Source: Onchocerca volvulus (lineage: Eukaryota; Nematoda; Chromadorea; Rhabditida; Onchocercidae). Taken from it: 64,000 nt of DNA. How positions within the stretch are numbered: the stretch's first letter is position 1; every line of letters begins with the position of its first letter. Positions 36,119 to 48,620 of the stretch are shown here, one piece after another. The translations under genes and the position numbers were made by a program. The notes under the pieces were generated by a model that saw only the letters and a list, made by a program, of their open reading frames with translations, ran no database searches and had not been told where the DNA came from. The stretch lies in assembly GCA_000499405.2 (NCBI GenBank), contig HG738137.1, positions 3,410,001-3,474,000 of the forward strand, in the 5' to 3' direction.

Positions 36119-38249
36119 AAGGAAATTTGACATTTTCTGTAATTGAAAATTATAAATAATATAGAAAAACAGTAAAAAAAAAACTCATACTTCTTAATGC
36201 CGTTGTGTAGATGAAGTAAAACTATTCGATATTTGTAAATTAGAAAAACTGACCGAAATAGGATATGATGACATCAAGCCATCTGAAAGGACTTTTACTA
36301 TAATATGTGGGGACTTCGTAAATATCAAAGTATCCAAAGAAGTCAAGTAATAATAATAAATCCAAAACTAAGCAATCAAGCATTGAAGCATTTCTCTAAG
36401 CACTGAAGGCTATATTCATTCATTCCAGTAATTTGATCGTTCATGGGAATTGTTAATTCTATTCAATAGAAGTGATAACTTTGAGCGGAATATAATAAAA
36501 CTTAGAAGGACGAAACATTCCTATCCTTATAGCAACAATGATCGAATAAGTTTACTGTGGAACAATCTGGAAGAGGTTATTGTAGATGAGAGAATTTCAT
36601 GTAAAAATGGTCACTTTGATGATCAGCACTTTTGATGATGCTTTATTAGCCATGAAGAAGGAAAGATACTAATTTTAATATTTCAAACAAATTAATATTT
36701 CAAACAACTTAGCAGATGAAATCCAGAAATTTTTAGCCTGCATAATGCAATAGAGATTGACAAGGGAAATTTCACTATAATCACAATCATGATTGCTGTC
36801 ATGGTGATAATTATAATTAAGGAAATTCTCCGAACCAAACAACTATTACGAGAGAGGAAAGTGGGAGATTTAATTTTTGATGAATGTTTTAAATTTTGTG
36901 ATTCGGATCATTGAAAATGAAATTGTATTTACTAAATAATCACATTTATTCCTCGATGGATAATCACTATGTAAAAATAACATTTTCTTCTATTTTTTAT
37001 CTGATCATAATTTGCTGTCAGTTTTCTAAATCTAAACTGAAGACTATCGTTTTTTCATTCATTCGCTTACTCATAAACATTCACATCTAAATTATATGTT
37101 AAGATAGTAGGTGATAGTAATGTAAAAATATGTCTCTCCACATAATTTTTTATAATTCTGCTGAGAAAATTCGAAGTTTGATATCACATTGCATATTTCG
37201 CAATTTTCATACGTCTCGTCAATTTGGCATTTTTTCTACTTTTTTACCTATTTCACTACTTCTGAAGCTTCTGTACCATTTTAAAACCTCGTTTAGGTTC
37301 AGATATACTAGTTACCAAATGTACATAGGTAAATCTAGATTCGTAATTCTTTCTCTTTTCACTCATATCAAAAATAATTGTTCATATTTATGTTACATAT
37401 AGTTTTAAAAAAATTCAGAGAACGTAGCAATGTATGGTAATGCTGTAATAAAATGAATTTGACATGAGAAAGCAATCTTTCATTGTAGAAAATTTTCAAA
37501 AATGTTTTCCTTATTTTTAATGTTTCAATAAATCATTACCTCATGAATTACTGTTCTTCAGATATTATTGAATCTTAATATTATGCGAAAATTTCTTATG
37601 CGTGAATTTTAATTGACGAAGAACAATTACCAATCGCCAAAGTCATTTGCTGTCATTTCAACTTTTGTTATTTTCTTAAAAATAATTTCGATTTTTTGAT
37701 ATGCGAATTCATGTCCAGATATCTAATTCTGAGTCAGTCGTATACCATTATATCATTTCTTTTACTTAAATATGAAACATATAGGCGATATCAAGGGATA
37801 CGAAGAATCCGGTTAATATCTGTAATTTTATGGCAAGCCGAGAAATAGATGTTGTATATTTCGACCGTCGTAACTCTTACATTGGATAAAATAATTTCAT
37901 TTTTCAGACCAGTATTGTAAAATATTGTTTAGCATTATCATGAAAATATTTTGAAAGCACATTTGAAGTTCGAGAAAACGTGTAAGAATTCAAAAACTTG
38001 TCTAATAATTAATTTGCCGTTCGTTTTTTTTTTCTTTTTTTTTTTGGAAGCCTTCTTATCCGAATGATCGGATCAGATAATAATAAATTACAGCAAGGAT
38101 AACTTATCACGAAAGACTTTGACTTGGCTTTTATTAAACCCTTCTTATTAAATAAGGAATTCTCGTAATTCTGAAAAGTTAAATAATTCAAATTGCTTTA
38201 TTGCTAGCAGTAGCATGAATTCTCGAAAAGTTTGATTTCGCTGCTTTCT
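36119..38249. other. Gene-poor region, nothing recognised
   Basis: AT-rich sequence without supported exons or clear repeats. Short frames at 36450-36635 and 37130-37402 look like chance. Confidence 0.45.
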
Positions 38250-40340
38250 AAATCAATTGGCATTTGAAAGGAAGATGAATGAGGGGAAAGATTTTGGGCA
38301 AATTAGGCCCGCACACACACACTGGGCAGACATAATTCAATTCCACAAATCGCTCCATCCCTAATTATTAATCAAAACTTGTCTGATTGCTAATGAAACA
38401 GAGGCTTGGCCAAGCAGTCCTCTATCTATTTTACTCATGTTGTCAACACTCTCCAAATTTAACCATTTTGTAATCAGTCTCTCATCCAAAGTTGTCATCT
38501 TCTTCAAAACTTTCCTGAAAATTCAAATGAGGACCCAAAATTATGTTTAAGTGTGTGTCTGTGTATGATGCATGCCTGTGTCTCATTAGCGTCCCATTTT
38601 ATTTCCTTCTCGCCTCAATTCCTGCATTTTGCATCCTGCATCCTGCATCTTAGCATGCTGGAAGAATCTTGAAAGAATTTAGAAGTTGTTAAGTCATACG
38701 TCTATTCCGATGCTTCTTTCAGAAACCTTAGCATTAAGCTGCTTTCCAATCTAAAGTTAATTTAATATGAATAGTTTAACTACATTCAATTATCCTAAAT
38801 GCAATAAATTCATTCTGTCGCTGTGGTCGTAGGCGGAATTAGAAACGATTTGACAGCATCATCAGATATATGCCTAGAAGTTTCAAATGAGCCAAGAATA
38901 TTTTTTCTTGTATTGGCCAATGAAAGCCAAATTGGTTCGAAGCATTGATAATCCAATCAGCGGATGAATTAAGTGCAGATTTGAATTTCTTTCTAATAGT
39001 CCATGTGGATAAAATATAATTAAAAGAGTTAAGTTTCTAAATTTACCTACAACAGAGAAAAAAAGAAAGGTGAAGTTGTGATACAATAGGGATACAATCC
39101 TGCCAAAAATATTTTAAAATCAGAAGCATTCTCATTGGAAATATAATTGATTTCCACAACAAATGAGAGTTTTTCAAAATTTGAGATGTGAAGACTTATT
39201 TGCTATGAAAAATAAGCAACACCCGTTATTGGCTTATTTGTTGGGCAATGGATTTCAAATTTGCGCCCATATCTGTGGAGCAATTTAGCACGTAGTAAGA
39301 ACATGCAATAAACTGGTGCTGTAAGGATGCAAGCAAGCCTCAGTCACATTCATCGTTGTTTGCATTTTGTCGTGCTGCTTGCAGTGCAAGAGAAAGACGG
39401 GGAGAGAGGAGGGGGACGATTTATGATGATTTTCAGTTTACTTATCGTTCAGCTCAATTGCCTTTTGGCTTTTTAAGGTGCGTTTTGAGGGGAAGGGGGC
39501 GAAGAAAGGTGGACAGGACGAACAAGTGAACTTTTGAGGCTTGTCGGTGCTTTCCCTTTCATCACATCACTCCTCCAAGTCCCTATCACAAGGCCTATCA
39601 TTCCGTGGATCTGTCCGTTGTTCATTCTCAGGCTTTCTCTCTCTCCTTTCTGCGATGTAAATGAGAGGAATTAAATGATTTTAAGATTTCAATTTACAAG
39701 CCAATAATAGCACGGATGATGAGGAAGCACTTCGAGTGGATTAGGCTTGATTTGATTATTTATTTAATCAGCATGGCAGGGAACCTTGAGGTGCCTCATT
39801 TCACTTGAAGCCAAACCTCTCTCTTCCATCAAGTCATTTCCACTCTGATTACGAGGAAATGAGGACTTCTTCGCCGCAAAGCCTTTTGAATTGATTTCTA
39901 CATTTTCAGGCTCGAACAATCACTATTTACGGCCAAGCCATTCAGTAATCCATTGTACTGCTATCTTATCACACTGCCCACATCACTTCACGACCCATAT
40001 TATCATTTTAAGGCACCAAACAGAATGATTGTTAACGCTTGTTGTTATCAGGAGATTGAAGAATAGCCTGTTGATTGTCATTAAATTTCAACAAAACGAA
40101 GATTTTAGCATTAACAGTACATTGTGACTTCAAGGAATATTTGTTTTGATAACGTTATCGTATAAGAAGTAATCTTTATGCAATATTAAAAATAACCTTT
40201 GAACTGCAGAAATTATCGTCTAGAATTAATTAACATTAGTAATTTTCGAACATTCTAAACGTTATTATTGAGATTTCAAGAGTTGCTTGATTAAGACTGC
40301 AGCTTACATCAAATTAGCGCGTGCATGCGCATGCACAAGT
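38250..40340. promoter_or_regulatory. Higher-GC non-coding block, candidate regulatory region
   Basis: This 2-kb stretch is visibly richer in G and C than its surroundings (for example 39340-39680 and 39780-40010) but has no long open frame, splice pattern or RNA gene. It contains CTAATTATTAATC near 38361, ATTTAATCAG near 39763 and purine-rich tracts. In an AT-rich genome such islands upstream of a homeobox gene are often conserved regulatory DNA; that reading is inferred. Confidence 0.3.
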
Positions 40341-43300
40341 TGTCATCCATTCAAATAAATCGTCATATCGCACGTACCTATATTTAGAATCTCCATTGTT
40401 TTGTTTCCCATGGTTTATAATTTCCAAATATTTCACTTTAAATAGATAAGCTCTCGAAGAAAGTAACTGATTGTTTCTGGAATGTTTGGGATGTGTTTGT
40501 CATTGTAAATTCAGTTGAATTCAAGTTTATTCCAAGTTTACTGATAATAACTTTTATTACACACCAATAACAGCTATAGTCGAGAGTGAATGGTGAGTGT
40601 TGAGGTGCCATTCATTTCACAGGCATCATCAAATTTTAGCATATTGCAAATTACATCGAGCGGAAGTATAAAAGAATTGAAATGCACTCTCTCCTATCGC
40701 AGAGCTGTTTTTTTTTTTGTTTTAACATATATAATTTGCTTATAAAATTTTGAGTCCGACTGGTCCATCCATCCATCCATCCATCCATCCATCCGTCAGT
40801 CCCAATATATGTGCGTGCTTCACTGTCTGTTCATATATTTATGTCTGTCTGTCCAGGTTAAAAAAAATTCACTTTGATGTGACCGACACCTTTGGCAAGC
40901 TCGATTTTGTGTGTATGCTTCGTAGCCTGCCTTTCTTTACATTTCTCCGCCTTGATATCAAGCCGGGTTCCACCGTTCGAGCTTCCTTCTTGGAGCATTC
41001 CCGAAAGGACAACACAGAATCTAAATCGAAATAATTTTTGATAGAAATAGTAGAGCGTGTATTATTTCTATTCCTTTTTGGTGTTACAAAAAATCCATTT
41101 ATTGACTTGTTTGCTTTTCTCAAAATTATAAAAAATTACTCACCTTTTTGAGAAAAATAGTCAAAATTAGCAGATTATAAGAGGGAAGTGAGAATTTCAA
41201 GGTAAATAATTAGAAGTGAAAGCCTATGTTTATAACATTTCATTTTTTATATTTTCAATTGTTGATTTTTTCGGAATTGAAATCTTTTGAGTAAATTTTG
41301 TAAATTTAAAAAAATATTTCTGGATTATCTTGTTTTTTGCCCTTGTAATTTCACTTGCAAAAGCGAATAAAAAAAAAAGGGGAAAATCATAAATTCTAAA
41401 TTTTTGTATTTGATCGACACCTTTCTTCAATTCTTTTTGAATTAGAAATACGTTTGAAATCAAAAAAGCGCTGAAAGAGGAAGTTTGAAGTTTGTGTGTG
41501 TGTATGCCATTAATTTGTAATATGACTGACTAGATCGGATAAAGTTTTACAACAAAGTACATCAAAAGTAAATTAATAATTGGCTAAGTAAATTATTTAT
41601 TGAGATTGCATTTACATTTATTTTTGTGTCGAAACAGTTTCATTTCACTCTTTCTCTCATAACGAACAAGTTGTTAAAAAAGGAACGATTATGCTAAACG
41701 ATGAGTTAAGAATACAATTCATATTGCAAAAATCCGTCAAATTTTAGATTTTATCAACGTTTTACGATCATTATTGGTTATCAGTGATTTGCATCAGGCA
41801 TTCAAACCAGTTAATGAGATAAACTATTCTTAAGAAATTATTTTAGGTTGCCATCAATATCGAATATTGTTTGATAAAGATTGATATATTTGAGATAATA
41901 AGTCTCATTTTATATTTAAATAGTCTGTAACTCACCTTTTTTCTCTTTTTTTCTTTGTTTTTTTTTGCATTATCCGGACTGATATAATATTTGTTGAAAT
42001 AATTGCTACAAGAAATTGCTAAAACCACTTTATGAGTCCAGGGTAGATGTCTACATGAGCAATACTTATCACTAGCATATTTATGGTAGTGTACTAACCG
42101 GATCTATTATATTCATATAGGATTTTAATGCATATATTTGCAAAAGAATATTTTTATTTGAATAAAAGATTATTCTCATTAATTTGGTAATTTTCATTTG
42201 GTAACCAAAAATTTCAGTTTCCTGGAAACCAACCAAGCAACCATACAGAAACGATTAAATTCGACCTTTCGGTTTTCTTCCCAAAGCAATTTTTCATTTG
42301 GATTCTAATTTTTCCTTTTGTTTGGCAAAAATCGAATACTCAATTTAGCATTTTATTAGGTCTTATTTAAATATGCGTTAAAATACTGCACTGAAAGATG
42401 TTTTGAGATCTTTTTCTTTCAAATCTCTTGAAGCATGAATTTGTATATGAAAAAAAACTTCCTTCCTTGACGCGCTTGGCTTAGATTTTTGTCCTAAATA
42501 ATTTGAAATTAAATAGAAAATATCGAAATAAATTCAGAGTTTTTAAATTGATGATTGCAGCAAAGAAGAAAGATGTATGAAGGTGGTCATCAGAAATGTT
42601 ATCCTAATTTAAATGGAATGATATTGTTCATATATGATTGTTTTTATTCAAAATTTCTAGCAACTTTTTCTCTATGAATTTCGTATTTTTTTATTCAAAT
42701 TTTAATCTTAACGTTTAGTATGGAATAGACTATCTAAAGTTGGCATCTTCCGAAAGAAATGCTAAATTAAAGGCTATAAAAGTCAAGGATGAATCCAAGT
42801 TCAACATACTTTGTACCTCCAATAGCAGCAGAAGTGTGCAAGCAGTTAATTTCATTGAATAGATATACATTTTTGAGATATATCAGGCCGAGCCTATCTC
42901 ATTGCCTTCCATACAACTTCATCACTTTGATCGAGCTTTCTCTTCTTTATTTCTTTCCCTTTTTTCCACACAACAAATGTCTTTCTTCTGCAATATTTCA
43001 TCCAAAAATTCCTTATTTCGTCAGTTATTTCAATTATCGAAAGCTGATATGCAAAATAAGCAATCAACTTTTGGCCTTTATAATCATTTATTTCTAAATG
43101 AGAATCATCAAGCTTTTCAGTCATTTAGTCTCGTAACAAGTCGTTTAGAATGATTTTCTGATCTATTTATTAGTTGGGCTCTGGATGGTGATCGCTGGCC
43201 GTTACTGATCAATTCATGATCCAATATTTTCTTAATTTTGAGCTACAAAAAATGTGTTTTAAGCTTACCATTCATATTTATGACTGGGTCAGATTTTTGA

Positions 43301-46059
43301 AGATGTTTCTAAGATTGCTTTGAAACTGTGCTCCATTTAAGATATCTCTTAACAATGAATGCATAATAGATTGGCCGTGATTTTTACCTTTAAAATTTGA
43401 TTTTTTCCCTTCACTGATAACATTTGTCAAAAACAGTATATTTTTGATAATACCGCCATTGTGTCGGCTTTATCCAAAAGCTGCATATCTTAGAAAGATT
43501 TCTTTTTTTCATATCTTAAATATGATGAGAGAATAGTTCGTCTATTATCTATCGCATCTGCAAAAAGGATATAAAAGTATTTTTATAAATTTAACATCCC
43601 ATAATTTTGAAAAAGGTGGAAGTATTTTAACAGATTACTTTTTTCAAGAATATCAAGTGCGATTTAATTTGCTTCGATCACAAAGCTGCTAAACTTCTAC
43701 TGTATCATAAAAAAGATAACTTGTGCTATTCTGTGTCATCGTTTGATTTGATCCATTCATAATTTATCTCAATTTTCTTGGACAAAAAGTTTGTCTCTTT
43801 GCATTATTGACGAGTGTACATTGTACAGTAATCGAGAGATAAAACACCGAAGTATATTTCCGATGGCTTAGTTATTAATTTAAAAAGCATCACAGAATTA
43901 GATGACAAATTAATTCTTAACTTTATCGAGTAACGCAAATAGCCAGTGTATTAAGTTGCAGGGCTTAAAAATTCCAGGCCATGCACCTTCATAGTTTGTA
44001 GGGGCAGCAATTGGTGATTGCTTTCCTCGACTAAATTGCATTATCTTAATTGGCTCCGTATTAATTACATTCAGAAATTCTCTTTCTGACGTATATGCAC
44101 TCATTCATTCCTTATTTTGCTTCCTAACTTAAGTGACCATAATCAACAATTTTCAAATTATTTGTGCAAAGTACGGAGTTGCTCGAGAATAACTTTCTAT
44201 GCCTTCTTTTAATAGTTTTCTTTTCAAATTTCTTCTCTCAAAACTATCATTCATATTGCAAAAAGCATTAAACTATTTCATTTAATTCATGTTCATTATT
44301 AAATTTGTATAGTAGTGAAAGATTCAAAGTAACTTTCAGAATTATATCAAGGGGCTAAGATAAGTTTGTTTGTTTCATATTCAACTAAATTATCATCAAG
44401 GAAACCCCATTTTCTTCACCATCCATCTCACTGTTGACAGTCGTTTAGAGCTATCTCATTATTTATAGAAATAGTCTATTATTTGCAGTGTATCTTGGTG
44501 ATATTCCAAACAACTTCAAAGTGAAGAAATTTAACTGAAGAACCAGGCATGGAATTATACAAACTGAATAATTTGAATTGTTTTACTTCTATTGACTTAT
44601 ATTATTCAGATTAATTAGTGTCTCATTAGAACTCACTACTCGTTATTGGGTGATCACAAAATTCATTCTAGAAAGACTCATTAAGCCATAAAACAGTTCA
44701 TTTCTTTGTGGAGAATACGAAGAACAAAACTTTTAAAATATGCTTGGAATAATTGGAATTTTTTCATTTAAGAATCAAAGGTCTTACTTCGTCCTTGTTT
44801 TTTTTTTTTCCTTTTTTCTGTTCGAAATCTGAACACATTCTATCTATAAAGCTGTTGATAATTTAAATTTATGAGATTTTACCGATCATTTCCAATCGTT
44901 ATCCCTCAATGAAGTACTGGAACCAGCTCTTGATGTCTGTAGTATTGAAGCATAATTATGAAAAATAAGTTATCTGTCTTATTTTTTTGATTTTTCGATG
45001 TTTAGTCGTTCAAGCTCATATCAGCATAACATCTTCTTTCCTCACTTTACTCGTTTATTTAATTCAATAGATTTTTAAACCTTTGTTTTAGAAGATTGAT
45101 ATTAAAATCTAATATCATATGCAATGTATAAAATCAATGCAAGATTTAATTAATTCATTTAGATTGTTGCGTCAGCAATATTACGGATGAAATTACCGAT
45201 CACAAAACTGATTATCGAAGTCTTTTGCAAGATTTATATATGATTAGTTACAATATGAAATATTATTTTGATCTTTAATCTTTAGTATATGATACATATT
45301 TTTCTAATTTCTGCGGGTTTTTTTTTTTTTTTTTTGTTTACCAAATTCATTATCGTTTATAATTGAGCTTGCAGCTGCTGTGTAGAAGTAGAAAATGAAA
45401 ATAATTTCTTAATTAGAGAGAGAAAGCATGTAATTAATTTGAAAGCTTCCGCTGCTGCTATACATGTATTTCTATATGTGATACATATATTATAGCATAA
45501 ATAAGTAAATATATTTATGTGCACAAGAAATTAAACATTAATTTATTTTTCCATATTTAAAATTAGGGCTTTGAAGTAATTAATGCGCCTTTCTTATTTT
45601 CAGTAATAAAAAAATAAATTAATTTTTACAAAAAAAAATTGTCTACAACATTTCCCTTATAATTGACCGTGGTTTTTCAAAGAGAACCATTGCTGATGGC
45701 TCTTTTTTGTGAATAATTTTCGAGAACGAGCAGGGTTACTTGTCCAAAAAGAGCCAGACTGATGAATTTGTCTAACTTCGAAGCAAATTATCTTAAGTTA
45801 AGCTCTGTTTACTAAAATTTGAAGTAAATTTTCATCTCAGTTTCAAAATGTGAAAGTTGTTATTTCAAAAATCACTTCTTTAAACATCAGAATCTTAAAA
45901 TGAAATCACTCAGTGATAAATCCGTTTTTGCAGAACAGCTTGCATCTATGCAACTACTTGCAAGTATGTATGAAACCGACATTTATTGCATGCAGTTTGT
46001 TGGTTAGAATCTTTCTCAACATTCTGCATTCTTCTAAATTACCTCTCCCTATACTGTGC
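40341..46059. other. Gene-poor region with a TCCA microsatellite and repeat-like GC-richer patch
   Basis: A (TCCA)n microsatellite lies at 40764-40794. The following 40795-41035 is unusually GC-rich and reads open on both strands without homology, suggesting a dispersed repeat. A 65-codon minus-strand frame at 43910-44104 begins with ATG but has no family match. The rest is AT-rich and unassigned. Confidence 0.45.
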
Positions 46060-46340
46060 CTTGATTGACTCATGCCATATAGCATTTGGCCAGTTGAGTT
46101 AATCAATTGAAATACAGCTGGTGAGTTCCAAATTGACGTGCATGCAACAGCGCGAGCGTGTGTACATGTTGTGGACATGCAAATGCACACCCACTCACTC
46201 CCTCTCTCATACACACTCAAATTAATTATCGCTAATTAACAGCCACATCCAGCATTAACTACCGCTATACTGCGACCGTTGGTCCTCCAATGAGGACGTC
46301 TGAGTTACTTTCAATTGAATTTAACATTCCTTTTCTTCCA
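46060..46340. promoter_or_regulatory. Candidate cis-regulatory block with POU octamer and homeodomain sites
   Basis: A less AT-rich block holding the exact POU octamer ATGCAAAT (46177-46184) and two TAATTA homeodomain cores (46223-46228 and 46233-46238) within 62 bases. No reading frame of interest. Position is 6 kb upstream of the zfh-2-like start. Function is inferred. Confidence 0.35.
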
Positions 46341-46668
46341 TAGTTGAATGCTGTAAACGAATTCGCTGGCGATATTTAGATAAGGTCAGTATTTAGGTTC
46401 AAGCATAAATTTATTCATATTACAGAGAGGAACTGTATAGTATGGATGGGCTGACAGAAAGCGATAACCTTCAGGAATCGATAACTCTTTCAAATACAAC
46501 ATTTCTTTTTGATTATTTAAATTAAACTAGCTTTATAATAAACACGCACAAACAAGAACTAAAAATATTTCGGCATTTCTATTTTTTGATGTCATCTATC
46601 GATTCTATTTCATAACTTCCTAAATCTCTTCTGATAATGCTAGCTTTCTAAAAATTTATTTGAGAATG

Positions 46669-46801
46669 ATTATATCTTGAAAAACTAACTCCATTTAAAA
46701 AGTTTTTTAATTAGTCATTCTCAAATAAATTATTTCTTTTAATTAATCATTCTCAAACAAATTATATCTTGAAAAACTAACTCCATTTAAAAAGTTTTTT
46801 A
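46669..46801 (+). repeat. Perfect 41-bp direct repeat
   Basis: Bases 46669-46709 and 46761-46801 are identical over 41 bp, both beginning ATTATATCTTGAAAAACTAA. The spacer also carries related ATTCTCAAA words, in inverse orientation to TTTGAGAAT just before copy one. A recent local duplication. Confidence 0.85.
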
Positions 46802-48573
46802 GTTTCGATTTATAAAATTTGAATAGTTCAAAATGTGCATGCAGATGTATAAATTGTTGTTACAGTGTACTTGGAAGGATATAAGCCAAGTGGAACTTGG
46901 AATGTTAAATAACTCATCGAAATTATATAAAAAGAAAAAAAAAACCTAATATTTAATAAAGCTCTCTTCTGATAATAACAGGACAATCAGTAGATCAAAT
47001 ATCTGAAAAGATTCATAATGCTAATTTCAAAATATTCTTTCAAATTCATTCATCGGTTGCTTCTTCAAGTGCGTATTATCTGCCAGCTAATATGTGTCAA
47101 CATTTTCTCGTTTCGTTTAAAATTTTCCAAAACCTTAGATTTGCTTTAATCTTTACCAATCCCTCATTTTAATTAGATACAATTTCGGATTTCGAGCTGT
47201 GATAACCTGTATTTGAAATGTTATTTCATAGATGTTTTATTATTATGAAGCGCCTTCTCTTACTATCGCTGAGATTTATTGTAATTTTTTTTTGCCAATT
47301 CCTTTAGTGCTTGATATTTTGATCAAAGTTGCTATATAAAGTGCAATCAGCGTGTAACTTTCTGTTTAATCTCCGATCAGCAATGCTATCTCCAACATTG
47401 CATTGTTGATCTTAGTTAAAAAATTTCAAACTGCTTGAACTGTCACTACAGCAAAAAGGATGTTTTCTGACTTTCTAATTTCCCATTTTAACCAAGTCAG
47501 GAAATCTATATGCCGCAAGAATGTTTATATATAGCGTCACTTAATTATAGCACTTATTTCCTAATTTAAATTAGTTAAGTAGAAAGGCGTAAGACTCATT
47601 GTTGTATAGATATCTTCCGAAGAAAGGAAATTTTCCAAGAATGTACGATGGCCCTGGAACGGATTCATAAAAATCGAGTTTAGTAAACGATATTCCATAA
47701 TCAAAAGCGGATTTGAAACTTAATGTTTTTGTATGAATTTTTCAAGAAGTCATACATCAGAGATACATTATTTTCTAGCTTGCACTCTGATTAAATTGAA
47801 AATCTGAAGCATTGCAATAGAATGTGGCCAGTGATAAAAGGGTAGTAAGGAAACCAAAAGATTTCATTTTATCAGGAAATATCCATCTAGAGATTTACTA
47901 TTTCGGATTTAATAGGAACAAGATATATACTTTTAAAAGTATCTAGGCTTCAAACTTTGTTATGAAAAGACCGATATGTTATGTAAATGAAATTGGAAAG
48001 TTGGAAAAAAGTAGTGAAAAAGACATATATACTATTATGAAAAGCTGGAAATTGAAATTTTGTTTTTTTTTTTTTGCCAATGTTTATTAACATTTAAAGA
48101 ATTTTAAACCAACACCTTTCCTGGATATGGCTGAGAATTCTTTGTGAACGAAGAGTGCAAATTATTATGTAAACTTTATTGCTACATGCTACAAGCTCTA
48201 GTTAATGAATTATTTTTTGAATATTTTAGCAACTTTTCTATTTCCAAAAAATAAAAAAGCTATTGCTGTCTTTATTGCAAAGGACAACATTATTAAAGAT
48301 GTACCAGTATAATTGTGCTAAATTAATGAATATCTATTCCTTACTATTACAGTTATTCAAGTATAAGAATAAAGTTAATTACTGAGGTGAGTAACTTCCC
48401 GATACACATGCGATGATAAATACGTCTCCAAGTTTATATGGTCAAAATGAATTAATCATAGATAATCTTCATTTTTATAGGGGTACATAGAAAGAAGCAC
48501 TTCTGATGGTGATACAGGAATTTTAGTATTCACAACAAATATATGAATAAACTTTGTTTACTTGTCAAAACTA
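46802..48573. other. Gene-poor AT-rich sequence
   Basis: No exon, RNA gene or strong repeat recognised. Confidence 0.45.
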
Positions 48574-48620
48574 GTCCAAAATTGTTTACAAGTCTGGATA
48601 ACCTGTAAACAATTTTGGAC
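48574..48620. repeat. 17-bp perfect inverted repeat carrying forkhead cores
   Basis: GTCCAAAATTGTTTACA (48574-48590) and TGTAAACAATTTTGGAC (48604-48620) are exact reverse complements with a 13-base loop. Each arm contains TGTTTAC or GTAAACA with an A/T flank, the core bound by forkhead factors. Confidence 0.75.

Noticed and set aside
40750..41034. 94-residue coding frame over the TCCA repeat
   Set aside because: It begins in the microsatellite, is open on both strands, and lacks any family resemblance; a dispersed repeat is more likely.
42789..43153. Small gene after a TATAAA box at about 42775
   Set aside because: The box is suggestive, but the 102-residue frame is not protein-like, the opposite strand is equally open, and no splice or homology support exists.
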